Source: CAYWTS01 sp964461265
GTDB taxonomy: Bacteria > Bacteroidota > Ignavibacteria > Tepidaquicellales > OLB5
Direction of reading: 5' to 3'
DNA length: 16,689 nucleotides
Assembly: GCA_964461265.1 (NCBI GenBank)
Contig: CAYWTS010000039.1
Coordinates: 1-16,689, forward strand
Position numbers and translations under genes: made by a program. Numbering within the stretch: position 1 is the stretch's first letter; every line of letters begins with the position of its first letter. Of the stretch, positions 6,447 through 13,981 are shown piece by piece. Under the pieces are notes generated by a model that was given only the letters and a program-made list of their open reading frames with translations, had not been told where the DNA came from and did not search any database.

Positions 6447-7709
6447 CTATAGTTTTAGCAACTGTCTGCGTACTATATTAATAGCTGTTTTAGACATTGC
6501 TTCTTTATTTATTAAACGGTCTTTGGCAAAAATAAATTTTTCTGCAAACCGTTTTCCCCTGTCGGCATAGCCAATCCAAACCAAACCCACCGGTTTTGCC
6601 TTGGTTGCACCGGCTGGACCTGCTATCCCTGTTGTAGAAATTCCAATATCCGCTCCAGAAATTCTTCTAACCCCCGCAGCCATTTCAATTGCGGTTCGTT
6701 CACTGACTGCCCCGTGTTTCTTTAAAGTTGCTTTTCTTACACCAAGTAATTTAATTTTGGAATCGTTAGAATAACTTAATACAGAACAAATTAAATAATC
6801 CGAGCTTCCCGGTACATCGGTTAATTTTGATGATACAAGCCCCCCTGTACATGATTCAGCCACTGCAAGGGTCAGTTTCTTCTTACGCAGCAATTCACCT
6901 GTAACCTTTTCTATCGGACTCTGATCGTATGAGTAAATATATCTGCCAGCATTTTTAACCAGTTTTTTCTCAGCCGTTTCTAATAATTTATATGCTTTCT
7001 TTACACTGTCCGATTCTGCACTCAGTCTTAGCCTGACTTCAAAAGTTGAAGGTAGAAACGCAAGTTTAAGCATTGAACCTGAATCTGCCTTAAGCAATTC
7101 ATCTGTGTTGCCAATCAATTCCGAGAGTACTGATTCCCCGACACCAATAGTATGATAAATACGATGAAGCATGCAATGTTTCTGTTTACTTTGGTTTTGA
7201 ACTGCTTTCAGGTGCGGTACTATTGAGCGTTCGAAGATATATTTCATCTCATACGGAACTCCCGGCAAAGCAAAGAACATCTTCTTGTTTCTTTTAATAT
7301 AGAGCCCTGGCGCAGTTCCTAGATTCGGTAATGCTTCAGCTGTTTTAGGAATCATTGCCTGTTCTAAATTGGACAGGGGCATAACAATCTTCCTGCGTTT
7401 GAATATGCTTTCAACATATTTCAGCACCTTTCTGTTAAGAACAAGCTTCGACTTAAAAAACTTCGCAATACACTTTTTTGTTATATCATCATGCGTGGGA
7501 CCCAGCCCGCCGGTAACAATAAGCAGGTCATATTCAGCAAAAACTTTTCTGAACTCAGAAATAATATCCCTCTCTGAATCAGGAACGGTTACAATCCGTT
7601 CTACAGTGATTCCCAGACCGGTTAGTTTTTCTGATATCCATGAGGCATTGGTATTAGCTATCTGGCCGATGAGAAGTTCATCACCAATAGAAATTACAGC
7701 AGCATTCAT
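6447..7709 (-). CDS. cinA: CinA: competence/damage-inducible protein with NMN amidohydrolase domain
   Basis: 420 residues, the normal two-domain length. The N-terminal molybdopterin-binding-like (COG1058) domain begins AAVISIGDELLIGQIANTN (3-21) and contains VTGGLGPTHDD (65-75), with LPGVPYEM at 148-155. The C-terminal PncC-like domain (from about 262) contains VAESCTGG (283-290) and TTGIAGPAGATKAKPVGLV (359-377), the site that deamidates nicotinamide mononucleotide for NAD recycling; the N-terminal domain of homologues has ADP-ribose pyrophosphatase activity. The usual GPGGGT is GPAGAT here, a mild variation. The start overlaps the pgpA stop by 4 nt (ATGA) and the stop lies 2 nt before mlaF, so it sits inside a coupled operon. 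pgsA-cinA neighbourhoods are common in bacteria. Confidence 0.95.
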   Translation of the reverse strand: MNAAVISIGDELLIGQIANTNASWISEKLTGLGITVERIVTVPDSERDIISEFRKVFAEYDLLIVTGGLGPTHDDITKKCIAKFFKSKLVLNRKVLKYVESIFKRRKIVMPLSNLEQAMIPKTAEALPNLGTAPGLYIKRNKKMFFALPGVPYEMKYIFERSIVPHLKAVQNQSKQKHCMLHRIYHTIGVGESVLSELIGNTDELLKADSGSMLKLAFLPSTFEVRLRLSAESDSVKKAYKLLETAEKKLVKNAGRYIYSYDQSPIEKVTGELLRKKKLTLAVAESCTGGLVSSKLTDVPGSSDYLICSVLSYSNDSKIKLLGVRKATLKKHGAVSERTAIEMAAGVRRISGADIGISTTGIAGPAGATKAKPVGLVWIGYADRGKRFAEKFIFAKDRLINKEAMSKTAINIVRRQLLKL

Positions 7710-8281
7710 TTAAGGAACGGAACAATGATTTTATACCATGCAAAGTGAGTAATTACAGCAGAAAGAATACCGGCATAAAGACCCGCCGAAATATCATCCA
7801 TCATCACGCCGTAACCGTTTTTTAAATCATCAAAATATTTTGCCGGCTGGAGCTTGATAATATCGAAGAAACGGAATATAACAAAGCCTATAATACCGAA
7901 CACAGCCTTAGTTAGAAATTGAAAAGTAGGATCGAAAGGTTTGACCTTGAAGAAAAGCTCAAAAACAAGATATCCGACCAGGTAGGTAAACCATAACCCG
8001 ACAATTTCATCAATAACAATTTCTGGCGGGTCGGTGCCGTAACGAAGTATCATAATTTCGGATACAAAAACACCTACAATAAAACCCAAAATAACTGCGA
8101 TTTCGAGCACGAGAAACTCTGAAAATCCCGGTATCAAAAACACAAGCAGCCCTACAAGGCTGCCAACGGTTCCAGAAGCCTTCGGAGTATAACCGGTAAA
8201 CAAACCGCTTCCAATTGCTTTAACAATGAAGCTGACTTTAAAGTCGTTATTTACGGGATTTTTTTTCTTAAAAAGCTTCAT
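7706..8281 (-). CDS. pgpA: Phosphatidylglycerophosphatase A
   Basis: A 191-residue membrane phosphatase that removes phosphate from phosphatidylglycerophosphate, the product of the PgsA encoded just upstream, to give phosphatidylglycerol. Family blocks are all present: FTGYTPKASGTVGSL (28-42), the acidic catalytic segment TDPPEIVIDEIVG (83-95), FRFFDIIKLQP (136-146) and MDDISAGLYAG (161-171). Hydrophobic segments occur around 43-77, 97-112, 127-139 and 166-182. The basic N-terminus (MKLFKKKNP) would be cytoplasmic. It starts 6 nt after pgsA and overlaps cinA by 4 nt. Confidence 0.94.
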   Translation of the reverse strand: MKLFKKKNPVNNDFKVSFIVKAIGSGLFTGYTPKASGTVGSLVGLLVFLIPGFSEFLVLEIAVILGFIVGVFVSEIMILRYGTDPPEIVIDEIVGLWFTYLVGYLVFELFFKVKPFDPTFQFLTKAVFGIIGFVIFRFFDIIKLQPAKYFDDLKNGYGVMMDDISAGLYAGILSAVITHFAWYKIIVPFLK

Positions 8282-8287
8282 TTTGTA

Positions 8288-8950
8288 TTATGCCCCGCTT
8301 AACTTTCCAGCGCGGGGTCTCGATTCAAAAATATAAGCTACACCGCTTGCAACCGTTAATAATGCAACCAGCATCAGGATATAATAGTTAAGATTAGTAT
8401 ACAAGAATGCTTCCGAGAGGTTATTTAAAAAACCACTGCCCCCTGAAACATTTACAACAAAAAAGAAGATAAAAACAAATATATATGTCATTTGTATTAG
8501 AGTCTTGGCCTTGGAAATCAATGAAGTACTGAACTCCCTGCCTTTTAACTCTTTATAAGACCTAACCGCGGTGAGAACAATATCTCTTGCAACAATTATT
8601 GCAACCAAAATCTCAAGCCGCAGCATTTGCACGTCACCGAAAAATCTGGCGTCCTGATGTTTTAATAATAAAAAACAAATAAGTGCGGTTGAAGTCAGAA
8701 TTTTATCTGCAAGCGGGTCAAGGAATCTGCCCCAGCGGGTCCTAAAGCCGTATTTTCTTGCATACCAACCGTCGTACCAGTCGGTTAGTGCGGCAACTGT
8801 AAACACCAATAACGACACCTGTGCAGATAAAACAGAGCCGGATAAAAATAAAATTGCAAAAACCGGAGACAGGACTATACGTAAAACACTAAGTGTGTTT
8901 GGAAAATTCAAGCTTGTAATTTCAGAACCTTCTTTAATCTCACCGTTCAT
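8288..8950 (-). CDS. pgsA: CDP-diacylglycerol-glycerol-3-phosphate 3-phosphatidyltransferase
   Basis: A 220-residue integral membrane enzyme that transfers a phosphatidyl group from CDP-diacylglycerol to glycerol-3-phosphate, the committed step to phosphatidylglycerol. The complete CDP-alcohol phosphotransferase motif DG-x2-AR-x8-G-x3-D-x3-D is visible: D60-G61, A64-R65, G74, D78 and D82. LNFPNTLSVLRIVLSPV (14-30) is the typical first membrane helix; further helices lie near 32-55, 84-97, 110-125, 149-170 and 186-206. It heads the pgsA-pgpA-cinA-mlaF operon. PgsA rather than a cardiolipin or phosphatidylserine synthase is supported by overall length and by PgpA directly downstream. Confidence 0.92.
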   Translation of the reverse strand: MNGEIKEGSEITSLNFPNTLSVLRIVLSPVFAILFLSGSVLSAQVSLLVFTVAALTDWYDGWYARKYGFRTRWGRFLDPLADKILTSTALICFLLLKHQDARFFGDVQMLRLEILVAIIVARDIVLTAVRSYKELKGREFSTSLISKAKTLIQMTYIFVFIFFFVVNVSGGSGFLNNLSEAFLYTNLNYYILMLVALLTVASGVAYIFESRPRAGKLSGA

Positions 8951-8992
8951 GGTGGTGTTATGTATTTACATCTTTTAAAAAATTACAATTCC

Positions 8993-9000
8993 CAAAGTTA
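8993..9000 (-). promoter_or_regulatory. Possible -7 element upstream of pgsA
   Basis: TAACTTTG on the minus strand, 42 nt before the pgsA start, fits TAnnTTTG. No TTG is found about 20 nt further upstream, so this is weak; the operon might instead be read through from the thiolase gene 112 nt upstream. Confidence 0.3.
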
Positions 9001-9062
9001 ATTAAAAACATTGAAAATTTACCGGGGCAAATATTAACCCGTAATCTGTAACCTATAGCTCT

Positions 9063-10277
9063 TTATACCATTTCCCAAACTGTTGCAATGCCCTGACCCA
9101 CACCAATACACATTGTTGCAAGTCCATACCGCAGTTTTCGTTTTTCCATTTCATAAAGAAGCGTTGTAATAATCCTTGCACCGCTCATACCCAGAGGATG
9201 CCCGAGAGCAATGGCTCCGCCGTTAACATTTACTTTTTCTGTATCCAAACCCAGTTCATCGATACATGCAATGGACTGTGCTGCAAAAGCCTCGTTCAGT
9301 TCAATTAGGTCAATATCTTCAAGTTTCAGCCCTGCACGCTTTAACACCTTGCGGGTTGCCGGTATAGGTCCCAGACCCATCATTGACGGGTCTACACCCT
9401 CAACCGCAGATGCTACATATCTCGCACGCGGTTTGAAACCAAGCTCTCTGCATTTTTCCCCGGAGGCAAGCAGCAGGGCACACGCTCCGTCATTAATACC
9501 CGATGAATTACCCGGTGTTACAGTGCCGTTCTCTTTTACAAATGCCGGTTTTAGTTTTCTTAATTTCTCCAAGGTAGTATCGAGCCGCGGAAATTCATCG
9601 GTATCGAATATAAGGGTCTCGTTTTTGGTTATAATCTCGACCGGTGTAATTTCTGCCTTGAACTTGCCTGCAAGTATAGCATTTTTTGCTTTCATCTGCG
9701 AATAGTATGCAAATTCATCCTGACGCCCGCGCGGTATTTTATATTGCAATGCTACATTCTCTGCTGTTTCACCCATAGAATACGGGTAATACAACTTTGC
9801 AAGCTGCGGGTTTGTGAAACGCCAGCCTATTGTTGTATCATATATTACAGCGTTTCTTGAAAATGCTTCTGCTGTTTTCGGCATAACAAACGGTGAGCGT
9901 GTCATCGATTCGGTTCCGCCGGCAATTACAATATCACCTTCATTCATTGCTATTGTTCTCACTCCGTCTACAACCGCCTGCATGCCCGAACCACACAACC
10001 TATTAACAGTTACTCCCGCCGTTGATAATGGCAGCCCTGCAAGAAGAACCGCCATTCTTGCAATGTTCCTGTTATCTTCACCTGCCTGGTTAGCACAGCC
10101 AATAATTACGTCTTCTATAATTTCCTTGCTGAGATCCTTATCGTCAAAATTTCTTTTGACTATCTCTTTAATAACACCTGCCGCCATATCATCGGGTCTT
10201 ACATCTTTTAAAGCACCGCCATATCTGCCTATAGGTGTTCGCGTTGCATCAACAATGTATACTTCTTTTAGAGACAA
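9063..10277 (-). CDS. Acetyl-CoA acetyltransferase-type thiolase (thiolase II family)
   Basis: 404 residues from the TTG at 10277 (reading MSLKEVYIVDATRTPIG). An in-frame TTG at 10307 adds 10 residues but overlaps the likely -7 element, and homologues start near KEVYIVDA. Numbering from 10307, the catalytic residues are the nucleophile C105 in NRLCGSGMQ, NEAF at 338-341, H370 in ALGHPLGMSGAR and C400 in CIGVGQG. The N-terminal TRTPIGRYGGAL and the substrate loop resemble both acetoacetyl-CoA thiolases and 3-oxoadipyl-CoA thiolases (PaaJ/PcaF), so the chain substrate is unresolved. It condenses or cleaves beta-ketoacyl-CoA in the cytosol, in fatty acid, ketone body or aromatic degradation. It has no beta-oxidation neighbours here and appears to be monocistronic. 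Confidence 0.92.
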   Translation of the reverse strand: MSLKEVYIVDATRTPIGRYGGALKDVRPDDMAAGVIKEIVKRNFDDKDLSKEIIEDVIIGCANQAGEDNRNIARMAVLLAGLPLSTAGVTVNRLCGSGMQAVVDGVRTIAMNEGDIVIAGGTESMTRSPFVMPKTAEAFSRNAVIYDTTIGWRFTNPQLAKLYYPYSMGETAENVALQYKIPRGRQDEFAYYSQMKAKNAILAGKFKAEITPVEIITKNETLIFDTDEFPRLDTTLEKLRKLKPAFVKENGTVTPGNSSGINDGACALLLASGEKCRELGFKPRARYVASAVEGVDPSMMGLGPIPATRKVLKRAGLKLEDIDLIELNEAFAAQSIACIDELGLDTEKVNVNGGAIALGHPLGMSGARIITTLLYEMEKRKLRYGLATMCIGVGQGIATVWEMV

Positions 10278-10304
10278 AATTTTAAATTTTTTACGATTTT
10301 GAAG

Positions 10305-10334
10305 CAAAATACCTATAAATTCAGGTTATTACAA
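10305..10334 (-). promoter_or_regulatory. Probable promoter of the thiolase gene
   Basis: On the minus strand, TTG (10332-10334) is followed after 20 nt by TATTTTG, one base short of TAnnTTTG. The spacing matches the promoters at 4135 and 14670. It would place the transcription start downstream of the 10307 TTG and so supports translation from 10277. Confidence 0.4.
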
Positions 10335-10366
10335 GGAATGCCATTCGAAGTAAAGTGTGGGACTTG

Positions 10367-10384
10367 AAATTTAGGATTCTTGAT
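10367..10384. repeat. 18-bp intergenic repeat, copy B (inverted)
   Basis: aaatttaggattcttgat is the exact reverse complement of 1952-1969. It lies upstream of the thiolase promoter in the 185-nt gap after feoB. Confidence 0.5.
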
Positions 10385-10409
10385 TTTTATTTCTTTTCTT
10401 GTGTATTAC

Positions 10410-10446
10410 GGCTTTTAACCCGTAACCGGAAAATGCGGCAAAAGCC
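10410..10446 (-). terminator. Possible hairpin after the feo operon
   Basis: GGCTTTT (10410-10416) pairs with AAAAGCC (10440-10446) around a 23-base loop with further CCG/CGG pairing. It lies 16 nt beyond the end of the FeoB gate gene. No U-tract follows, so if it ends transcription it is not a classic intrinsic terminator. Confidence 0.3.
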
Positions 10447-10462
10447 CACCCATACGGGATAA

Positions 10463-11890
10463 CTAACTAAAAACTCTCCACAAGAAGGCAACTATTAAAC
10501 ATACAACCATTCCCATAATAACAGGCATTACCGTGGCAATTGTTGTCCACTTTTTGCTTTTGGTCTCTTTATAGATAGTATAAATGGTTGTTGAACACGG
10601 ATTATGAAGCAGGCTGAAAAGCATTAAGTTAATACCTGTCAGAAGCGTCCATCCGCCTGCCTGTAAAACAGATGCTGTATCGGAAAGCGAATCAGCTTCG
10701 AACAAAACACCTGCTCCGCTGCCAATACCTGTGAGCCCTGCGTTAATTACCGTTAGCATTAGCACGGTGGGAATAACAATCTCATTCGCAGGTATTGCAA
10801 TTATATACGCTAGAAGTATTACACCATTCAAACCTATCAGAAGTCCGAACGGATCCATAAAGTCTATAAGGTACTGTGCAATGCTGCTTGTTCCTATATG
10901 AATATTTGAAATAAGCCAGATAACCGCGCCGGCAGGGAAAGCAAAAACAACAGCACGCCAGAGAACAATTAATGTTCTATCGATAAGTGAAGTATAAAGT
11001 GTTTGCAGAATCCTAGGCGGCCTGTAGGGTGGCAGCTCAAGACTAAATAAAGATGCCTCACCTTTGAGAATAGTCCTTGAAAGTCCCCACGATGTCAGGA
11101 ACATAAATATTATACCGAGTACTGCAACACCAACAACTGCTCCTGCAGAAACTAATCCGGATAGATTAGACTTAACAAGCGAACCGATGAAAATTGTGGA
11201 AATTAGTATCTGTGTCGGCCAACGTCCGTTACATAATGAAAAATTGTTTGTAATTATAGCTATAATTCTTTCCCGTGGACTATCTATTATCCGTGTTGCA
11301 ACAACACCGGCTGCATTACAGCCGTAACCCATCGACATAGTTAATGCCTGTTTACCATGCGCACCAACTTTTCTGAAAATATTATCAAGATTGAATGCAA
11401 CACGGGGTAAATATCCGTAATCCTCAAGCACAGTAAATAGCGGAAAAAAGATTGCCATAGGCGGAAGCATCACACTCACCACCCATGCACCTGCAAGGTA
11501 AACTCCGTCAAACAGAAGCCCGTTTAGCCACCACGGAAAATGTGCCCACAGACCAAACGTTTTTAACACAGGATGTACTGTATCAATAAGCACAGCTGCA
11601 ATCAGCCCTGAGGGTACATTGGCTCCCTCGACAGTCAGCCAAAAAACAACGGCAAGCAAAAAAACCATGATAGGAAAACCAAATATCCGGCTCGTAACTA
11701 TACGATCTATAGTTCTGTCCAGATTGTAGCTCCTTTTGCTGCCTCTTTTACTTACAGATTTTGAGGCAATGCGTTTAGCATCCTGGTATATTGTTTCAAT
11801 TAAGGATTCCTGAATTTCCTCCCCCGACTGCCATCTGAATGCATTTACATCGTTTAGTATAGTTTCAAGACGTGAACCGGTTGTGTTCAT
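10463..11890 (-). CDS. feoB: FeoB membrane gate protein (C-terminal half of a split FeoB)
   Basis: 475 residues forming the membrane part of the ferrous iron transporter as its own gene. Residues 1-50 are helical and soluble and appear to carry the last part of the FeoB helical (GDI) domain. The lead-in NLDRTIDRIVTSRIFGFPIM (56-75) matches the FeoB transition into membrane helix 1. The first gate repeat contains GYGCNAAGVVATRII and, shortly after, NNFSLCNGRWP; the second gate has LLHNPCSTTIYTIYKET. These cysteine-bearing Gate motifs are the FeoB permeation signature, although the canonical GFGCNVPA and CGARLP wording is altered. About ten hydrophobic helices follow. The start overlaps the FeoB GTPase stop in ATGA, so the two halves are translationally coupled, presumably at equal levels, and act together in the inner membrane. 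Confidence 0.9.
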   Translation of the reverse strand: MNTTGSRLETILNDVNAFRWQSGEEIQESLIETIYQDAKRIASKSVSKRGSKRSYNLDRTIDRIVTSRIFGFPIMVFLLAVVFWLTVEGANVPSGLIAAVLIDTVHPVLKTFGLWAHFPWWLNGLLFDGVYLAGAWVVSVMLPPMAIFFPLFTVLEDYGYLPRVAFNLDNIFRKVGAHGKQALTMSMGYGCNAAGVVATRIIDSPRERIIAIITNNFSLCNGRWPTQILISTIFIGSLVKSNLSGLVSAGAVVGVAVLGIIFMFLTSWGLSRTILKGEASLFSLELPPYRPPRILQTLYTSLIDRTLIVLWRAVVFAFPAGAVIWLISNIHIGTSSIAQYLIDFMDPFGLLIGLNGVILLAYIIAIPANEIVIPTVLMLTVINAGLTGIGSGAGVLFEADSLSDTASVLQAGGWTLLTGINLMLFSLLHNPCSTTIYTIYKETKSKKWTTIATVMPVIMGMVVCLIVAFLWRVFS

Positions 11891-12744
11891 TCTATTTTCA
11901 CCTTCTTTTCCGCATTCCTTCTGGAGGAAGACAAACCTTCCGAAGTGTTAATAAGATCTCCATCCCTGAGTGCATTGATAATTTTTTTGTCACCCTCAAG
12001 CAATCTGATTGCCACCCATCTTGGGTTTAGAAGTCCGGGATATTCCAGCTCAAGCTGTGTTGTAATGTTTTCGACAACGTATTTAAACTTTTCATTATCA
12101 ATTCCAATTCTGTGCGGCTTGCAAACATACTCACCGCCTGCAACTTCGTGTATCATGCTGAGAAGTTCGTTAATTCCTTCATTTTTCCTGGCTGATGTAA
12201 GTACAACCGGAACGCCAAGTTCACGTGCTAGTGTGCGCTTGTCAATATCTATTCCGTTACGTTTTGCCTCATCTATAAGATTTACGCAAACAACAGCCCT
12301 GCTTGTAATATCAAGCACCTGAAGAACAAGGTTTAAATTCCGTTCAAGCCGGGTTGCGTCGGCAATAACCACGGTAACATCCGGTCTGCCGAATAAAATA
12401 AAATCCCGTGCAACTTCTTCGTCAGATGACATAGAAAGAAGTGAATAAGTTCCCGGAAGGTCGACCACTTTATATTTTTTGCCACTGTATGAATATGCCC
12501 CTTCGGCACGGACAACGGTTTTTCCGGGCCAGTTGCCGGTGTGCTGGCGGAGTCCGGTTAGTGCATTAAACACAGTGCTTTTACCCACATTCGGATTACC
12601 TGCAAGTGCAATAACATAATCATATTTACTCAAATCAATGCCTAGTTTAACTAATCCTCCGGAGTTATGTACGGGACAGGTTTCGCAGGATGATGCTGTA
12701 ATATTTGCATGCGAGCCGGAAATATTTTTAAATTTCAACTGCAT
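11887..12744 (-). CDS. feoB: FeoB GTPase domain protein (N-terminal half of a split FeoB)
   Basis: 285 residues with a complete Ras-like G domain: G1 GNPNVGKST (49-57), G2 threonine T76 in NWPGKTV, G3 DLPGTYS (95-101), G4 NLID (155-158) and G5 SAR (184-186). This pattern is FeoB-specific (HTGNWPGKTV, SSDEEVARDF). The helical GDI domain begins around 215 and is cut short at 285; its end continues in the next gene. No membrane segment is present, so this half must dock on the separately made gate. Ahead of the G domain is an unusual cysteine segment, C20-x2-C23-P-x-H26, that could bind metal. The gene follows the DtxR-FeoA fusion by 10 nt and overlaps feoB-C by 4 nt. Confidence 0.92.
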   Translation of the reverse strand: MQLKFKNISGSHANITASSCETCPVHNSGGLVKLGIDLSKYDYVIALAGNPNVGKSTVFNALTGLRQHTGNWPGKTVVRAEGAYSYSGKKYKVVDLPGTYSLLSMSSDEEVARDFILFGRPDVTVVIADATRLERNLNLVLQVLDITSRAVVCVNLIDEAKRNGIDIDKRTLARELGVPVVLTSARKNEGINELLSMIHEVAGGEYVCKPHRIGIDNEKFKYVVENITTQLELEYPGLLNPRWVAIRLLEGDKKIINALRDGDLINTSEGLSSSRRNAEKKVKIE

Positions 12745-12754
12745 TTGATAAAAA

Positions 12755-13789
12755 CTACTCCACTTTAATTCGGTTTGAATTTATTAAAACAGATTCTGCC
12801 TGCTGTTTTCTGAGAGCAATTATTGCTTCCCTGATTTTATATGCAACAAGGTTACCCGACGGGCTATTAAACTCAGCAGTAACGATGGTACCGGGAAGAA
12901 TACCAAGGTCCATCAGACGTCTGCGCTGTCTGCCCCTGCATCGTTTTGAAATAGAACTTACGACTCCCGATTCTCCCGTTTTTAAATCGGCAAGGGTCTG
13001 GGAAACAGTTCCGGTTTTTTCAAATTCCAAAACTGAGTAACTCACAGTAATGTTCTGTGCCATAACATTTGTAAGCTTTACCTGCATATCCGCAGTATCA
13101 ATTATTGCAATACCGTCTTTGATTTCAGTGATTTTAATTTTTTGCCCTATCTTCAAGCCTTTTGAAACTATTTGGGTGTACACACTGGCGGGTTCATCCT
13201 CGATATGTATTATTACAGCGTTTTCACCCTGAGAAAGTTCATTTAGCGGAAAGCCTATTGGCTCCGGCAGTTCACCCGAATCTGTCGGAATAGGATCGCC
13301 ATGCGGATCATATAACGGCTGCCCTAACTGTGCAGCAAGAATCCGGGCTTGTTCTTTTGTTATAACGTGTTCCATTTTTTCGGCACGGGGATGCCAGCCA
13401 GGCTCATTAACATTTGTTTCATCGGCTAAGTAGCGTTCCCACAGCCTGTGTGTCCTTATTACCTGTAAAGCGTATGCCCTGCCTTCAGCGGTAAGATGGA
13501 TGGATTCTCCTGTTTTCTTAACAAGTTTTAATGATACAAGTTTTTGAACCATACCGGCTGTACGGCTTACCGAAACTGTAATTGACGCTGCAAGGCTATT
13601 CAGAGTTGGTGTAATATTACTGTACTCCATATTAAAAAGGTGCTTTAATGCATTCTCCTCAAGTATTCTTTCCGAAGCCTTGCGTGATCGTATGATTAAA
13701 GCAAGCAGTCCGTAACGGGGGAACAGAAACACCAGTAATAAAACCAGTGTGAGAACAATCACAATTTTATTTATTAATACCTCAAACAT
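12755..13789 (-). CDS. Membrane-anchored DtxR-like regulator fused to two FeoA domains
   Basis: 344 residues. A hydrophobic N-terminal helix (8-33) is followed by basic RSRK. A DtxR/MntR-type winged helix spans about 39-110 (ASITVSVSRTAGMVQKL is the recognition region). The metal-binding dimerisation domain (114-165) has H114, E118, H133, E137, E140 and H141 in the family order, then DPHGDPIP (161-168). A first FeoA/SH3-like domain lies at about 180-255 and a second, canonical FeoA domain at about 262-342 (SGVVSSISKRCRGRQRRRLMDLGILPGT). By analogy with MntR, the N-terminal ligand position (D8) appears to be R41, while E44 keeps the second. FeoA domains normally contact FeoB, so this protein probably serves as the FeoA of the operon, tethered to the membrane, with a metal-sensing regulator built in. 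Whether it still binds DNA is unknown. Confidence 0.88.
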   Translation of the reverse strand: MFEVLINKIVIVLTLVLLLVFLFPRYGLLALIIRSRKASERILEENALKHLFNMEYSNITPTLNSLAASITVSVSRTAGMVQKLVSLKLVKKTGESIHLTAEGRAYALQVIRTHRLWERYLADETNVNEPGWHPRAEKMEHVITKEQARILAAQLGQPLYDPHGDPIPTDSGELPEPIGFPLNELSQGENAVIIHIEDEPASVYTQIVSKGLKIGQKIKITEIKDGIAIIDTADMQVKLTNVMAQNITVSYSVLEFEKTGTVSQTLADLKTGESGVVSSISKRCRGRQRRRLMDLGILPGTIVTAEFNSPSGNLVAYKIREAIIALRKQQAESVLINSNRIKVE

Positions 13790-13971
13790 ATTTTATATCT
13801 TACTCCGGAAGTATTACCGAAATCCGGCTCCGAAAAAAAATTCGTGAATGTCTCTATCGAGATCGAAACTTCCTGAAATATCTCCTGTATATTCAGCTTG
13901 AAGAAATATGTAATTCCTCCGCTTATTTTGTGTTCATGATCACAATGATTCTTAAAGAATATTAATTTCAA
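13774..13971 (-). CDS. Possible small protein with HCDHEH metal-binding motif
   Basis: A 65-residue frame beginning at TTG 13971, with an AGGAG Shine-Dalgarno 7 nt upstream that overlaps the stop of the repressor gene. Near the N-terminus it reads NHCDHEHKISGG (8-19), a dense Cys/His/Asp cluster, followed by an amphipathic segment (ITYFFKLNIQEIFQEVSISI, 20-39). The frame overlaps the start of the membrane-anchored regulator by 16 nt. Position, ribosome-binding site and metal-like residues favour a real iron-operon peptide. The weak start codon, lack of any recognised homologue and short length argue for caution; it may be an unstructured spacer. Confidence 0.38.
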   Translation of the reverse strand: MKLIFFKNHCDHEHKISGGITYFFKLNIQEIFQEVSISIETFTNFFSEPDFGNTSGVRYKICLRY

Positions 13972-13981
13972 ATTTAAACTC

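Noticed and set aside
9211..9705. Long open frame on the plus strand opposite the thiolase gene (164 codons), with others at 9814-10302, 7369-7713 and 11945-12322
   Set aside because: Each lies antisense to a well-identified gene, shows low-complexity Ser/Ala-rich translation and has no family resemblance.
10278..10307. TTG start at 10307 for the thiolase
   Set aside because: It falls within the probable -7 element and adds ten basic residues before the normal family start; 10277 is preferred, though both starts are TTG.
11880..11895. Programmed frameshift joining the two FeoB halves
   Set aside because: No slippery heptamer is visible at the junction and a proper ATG within ATGA gives a simpler explanation by coupled re-initiation. 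A plain sequencing indel cannot be excluded from the sequence alone.
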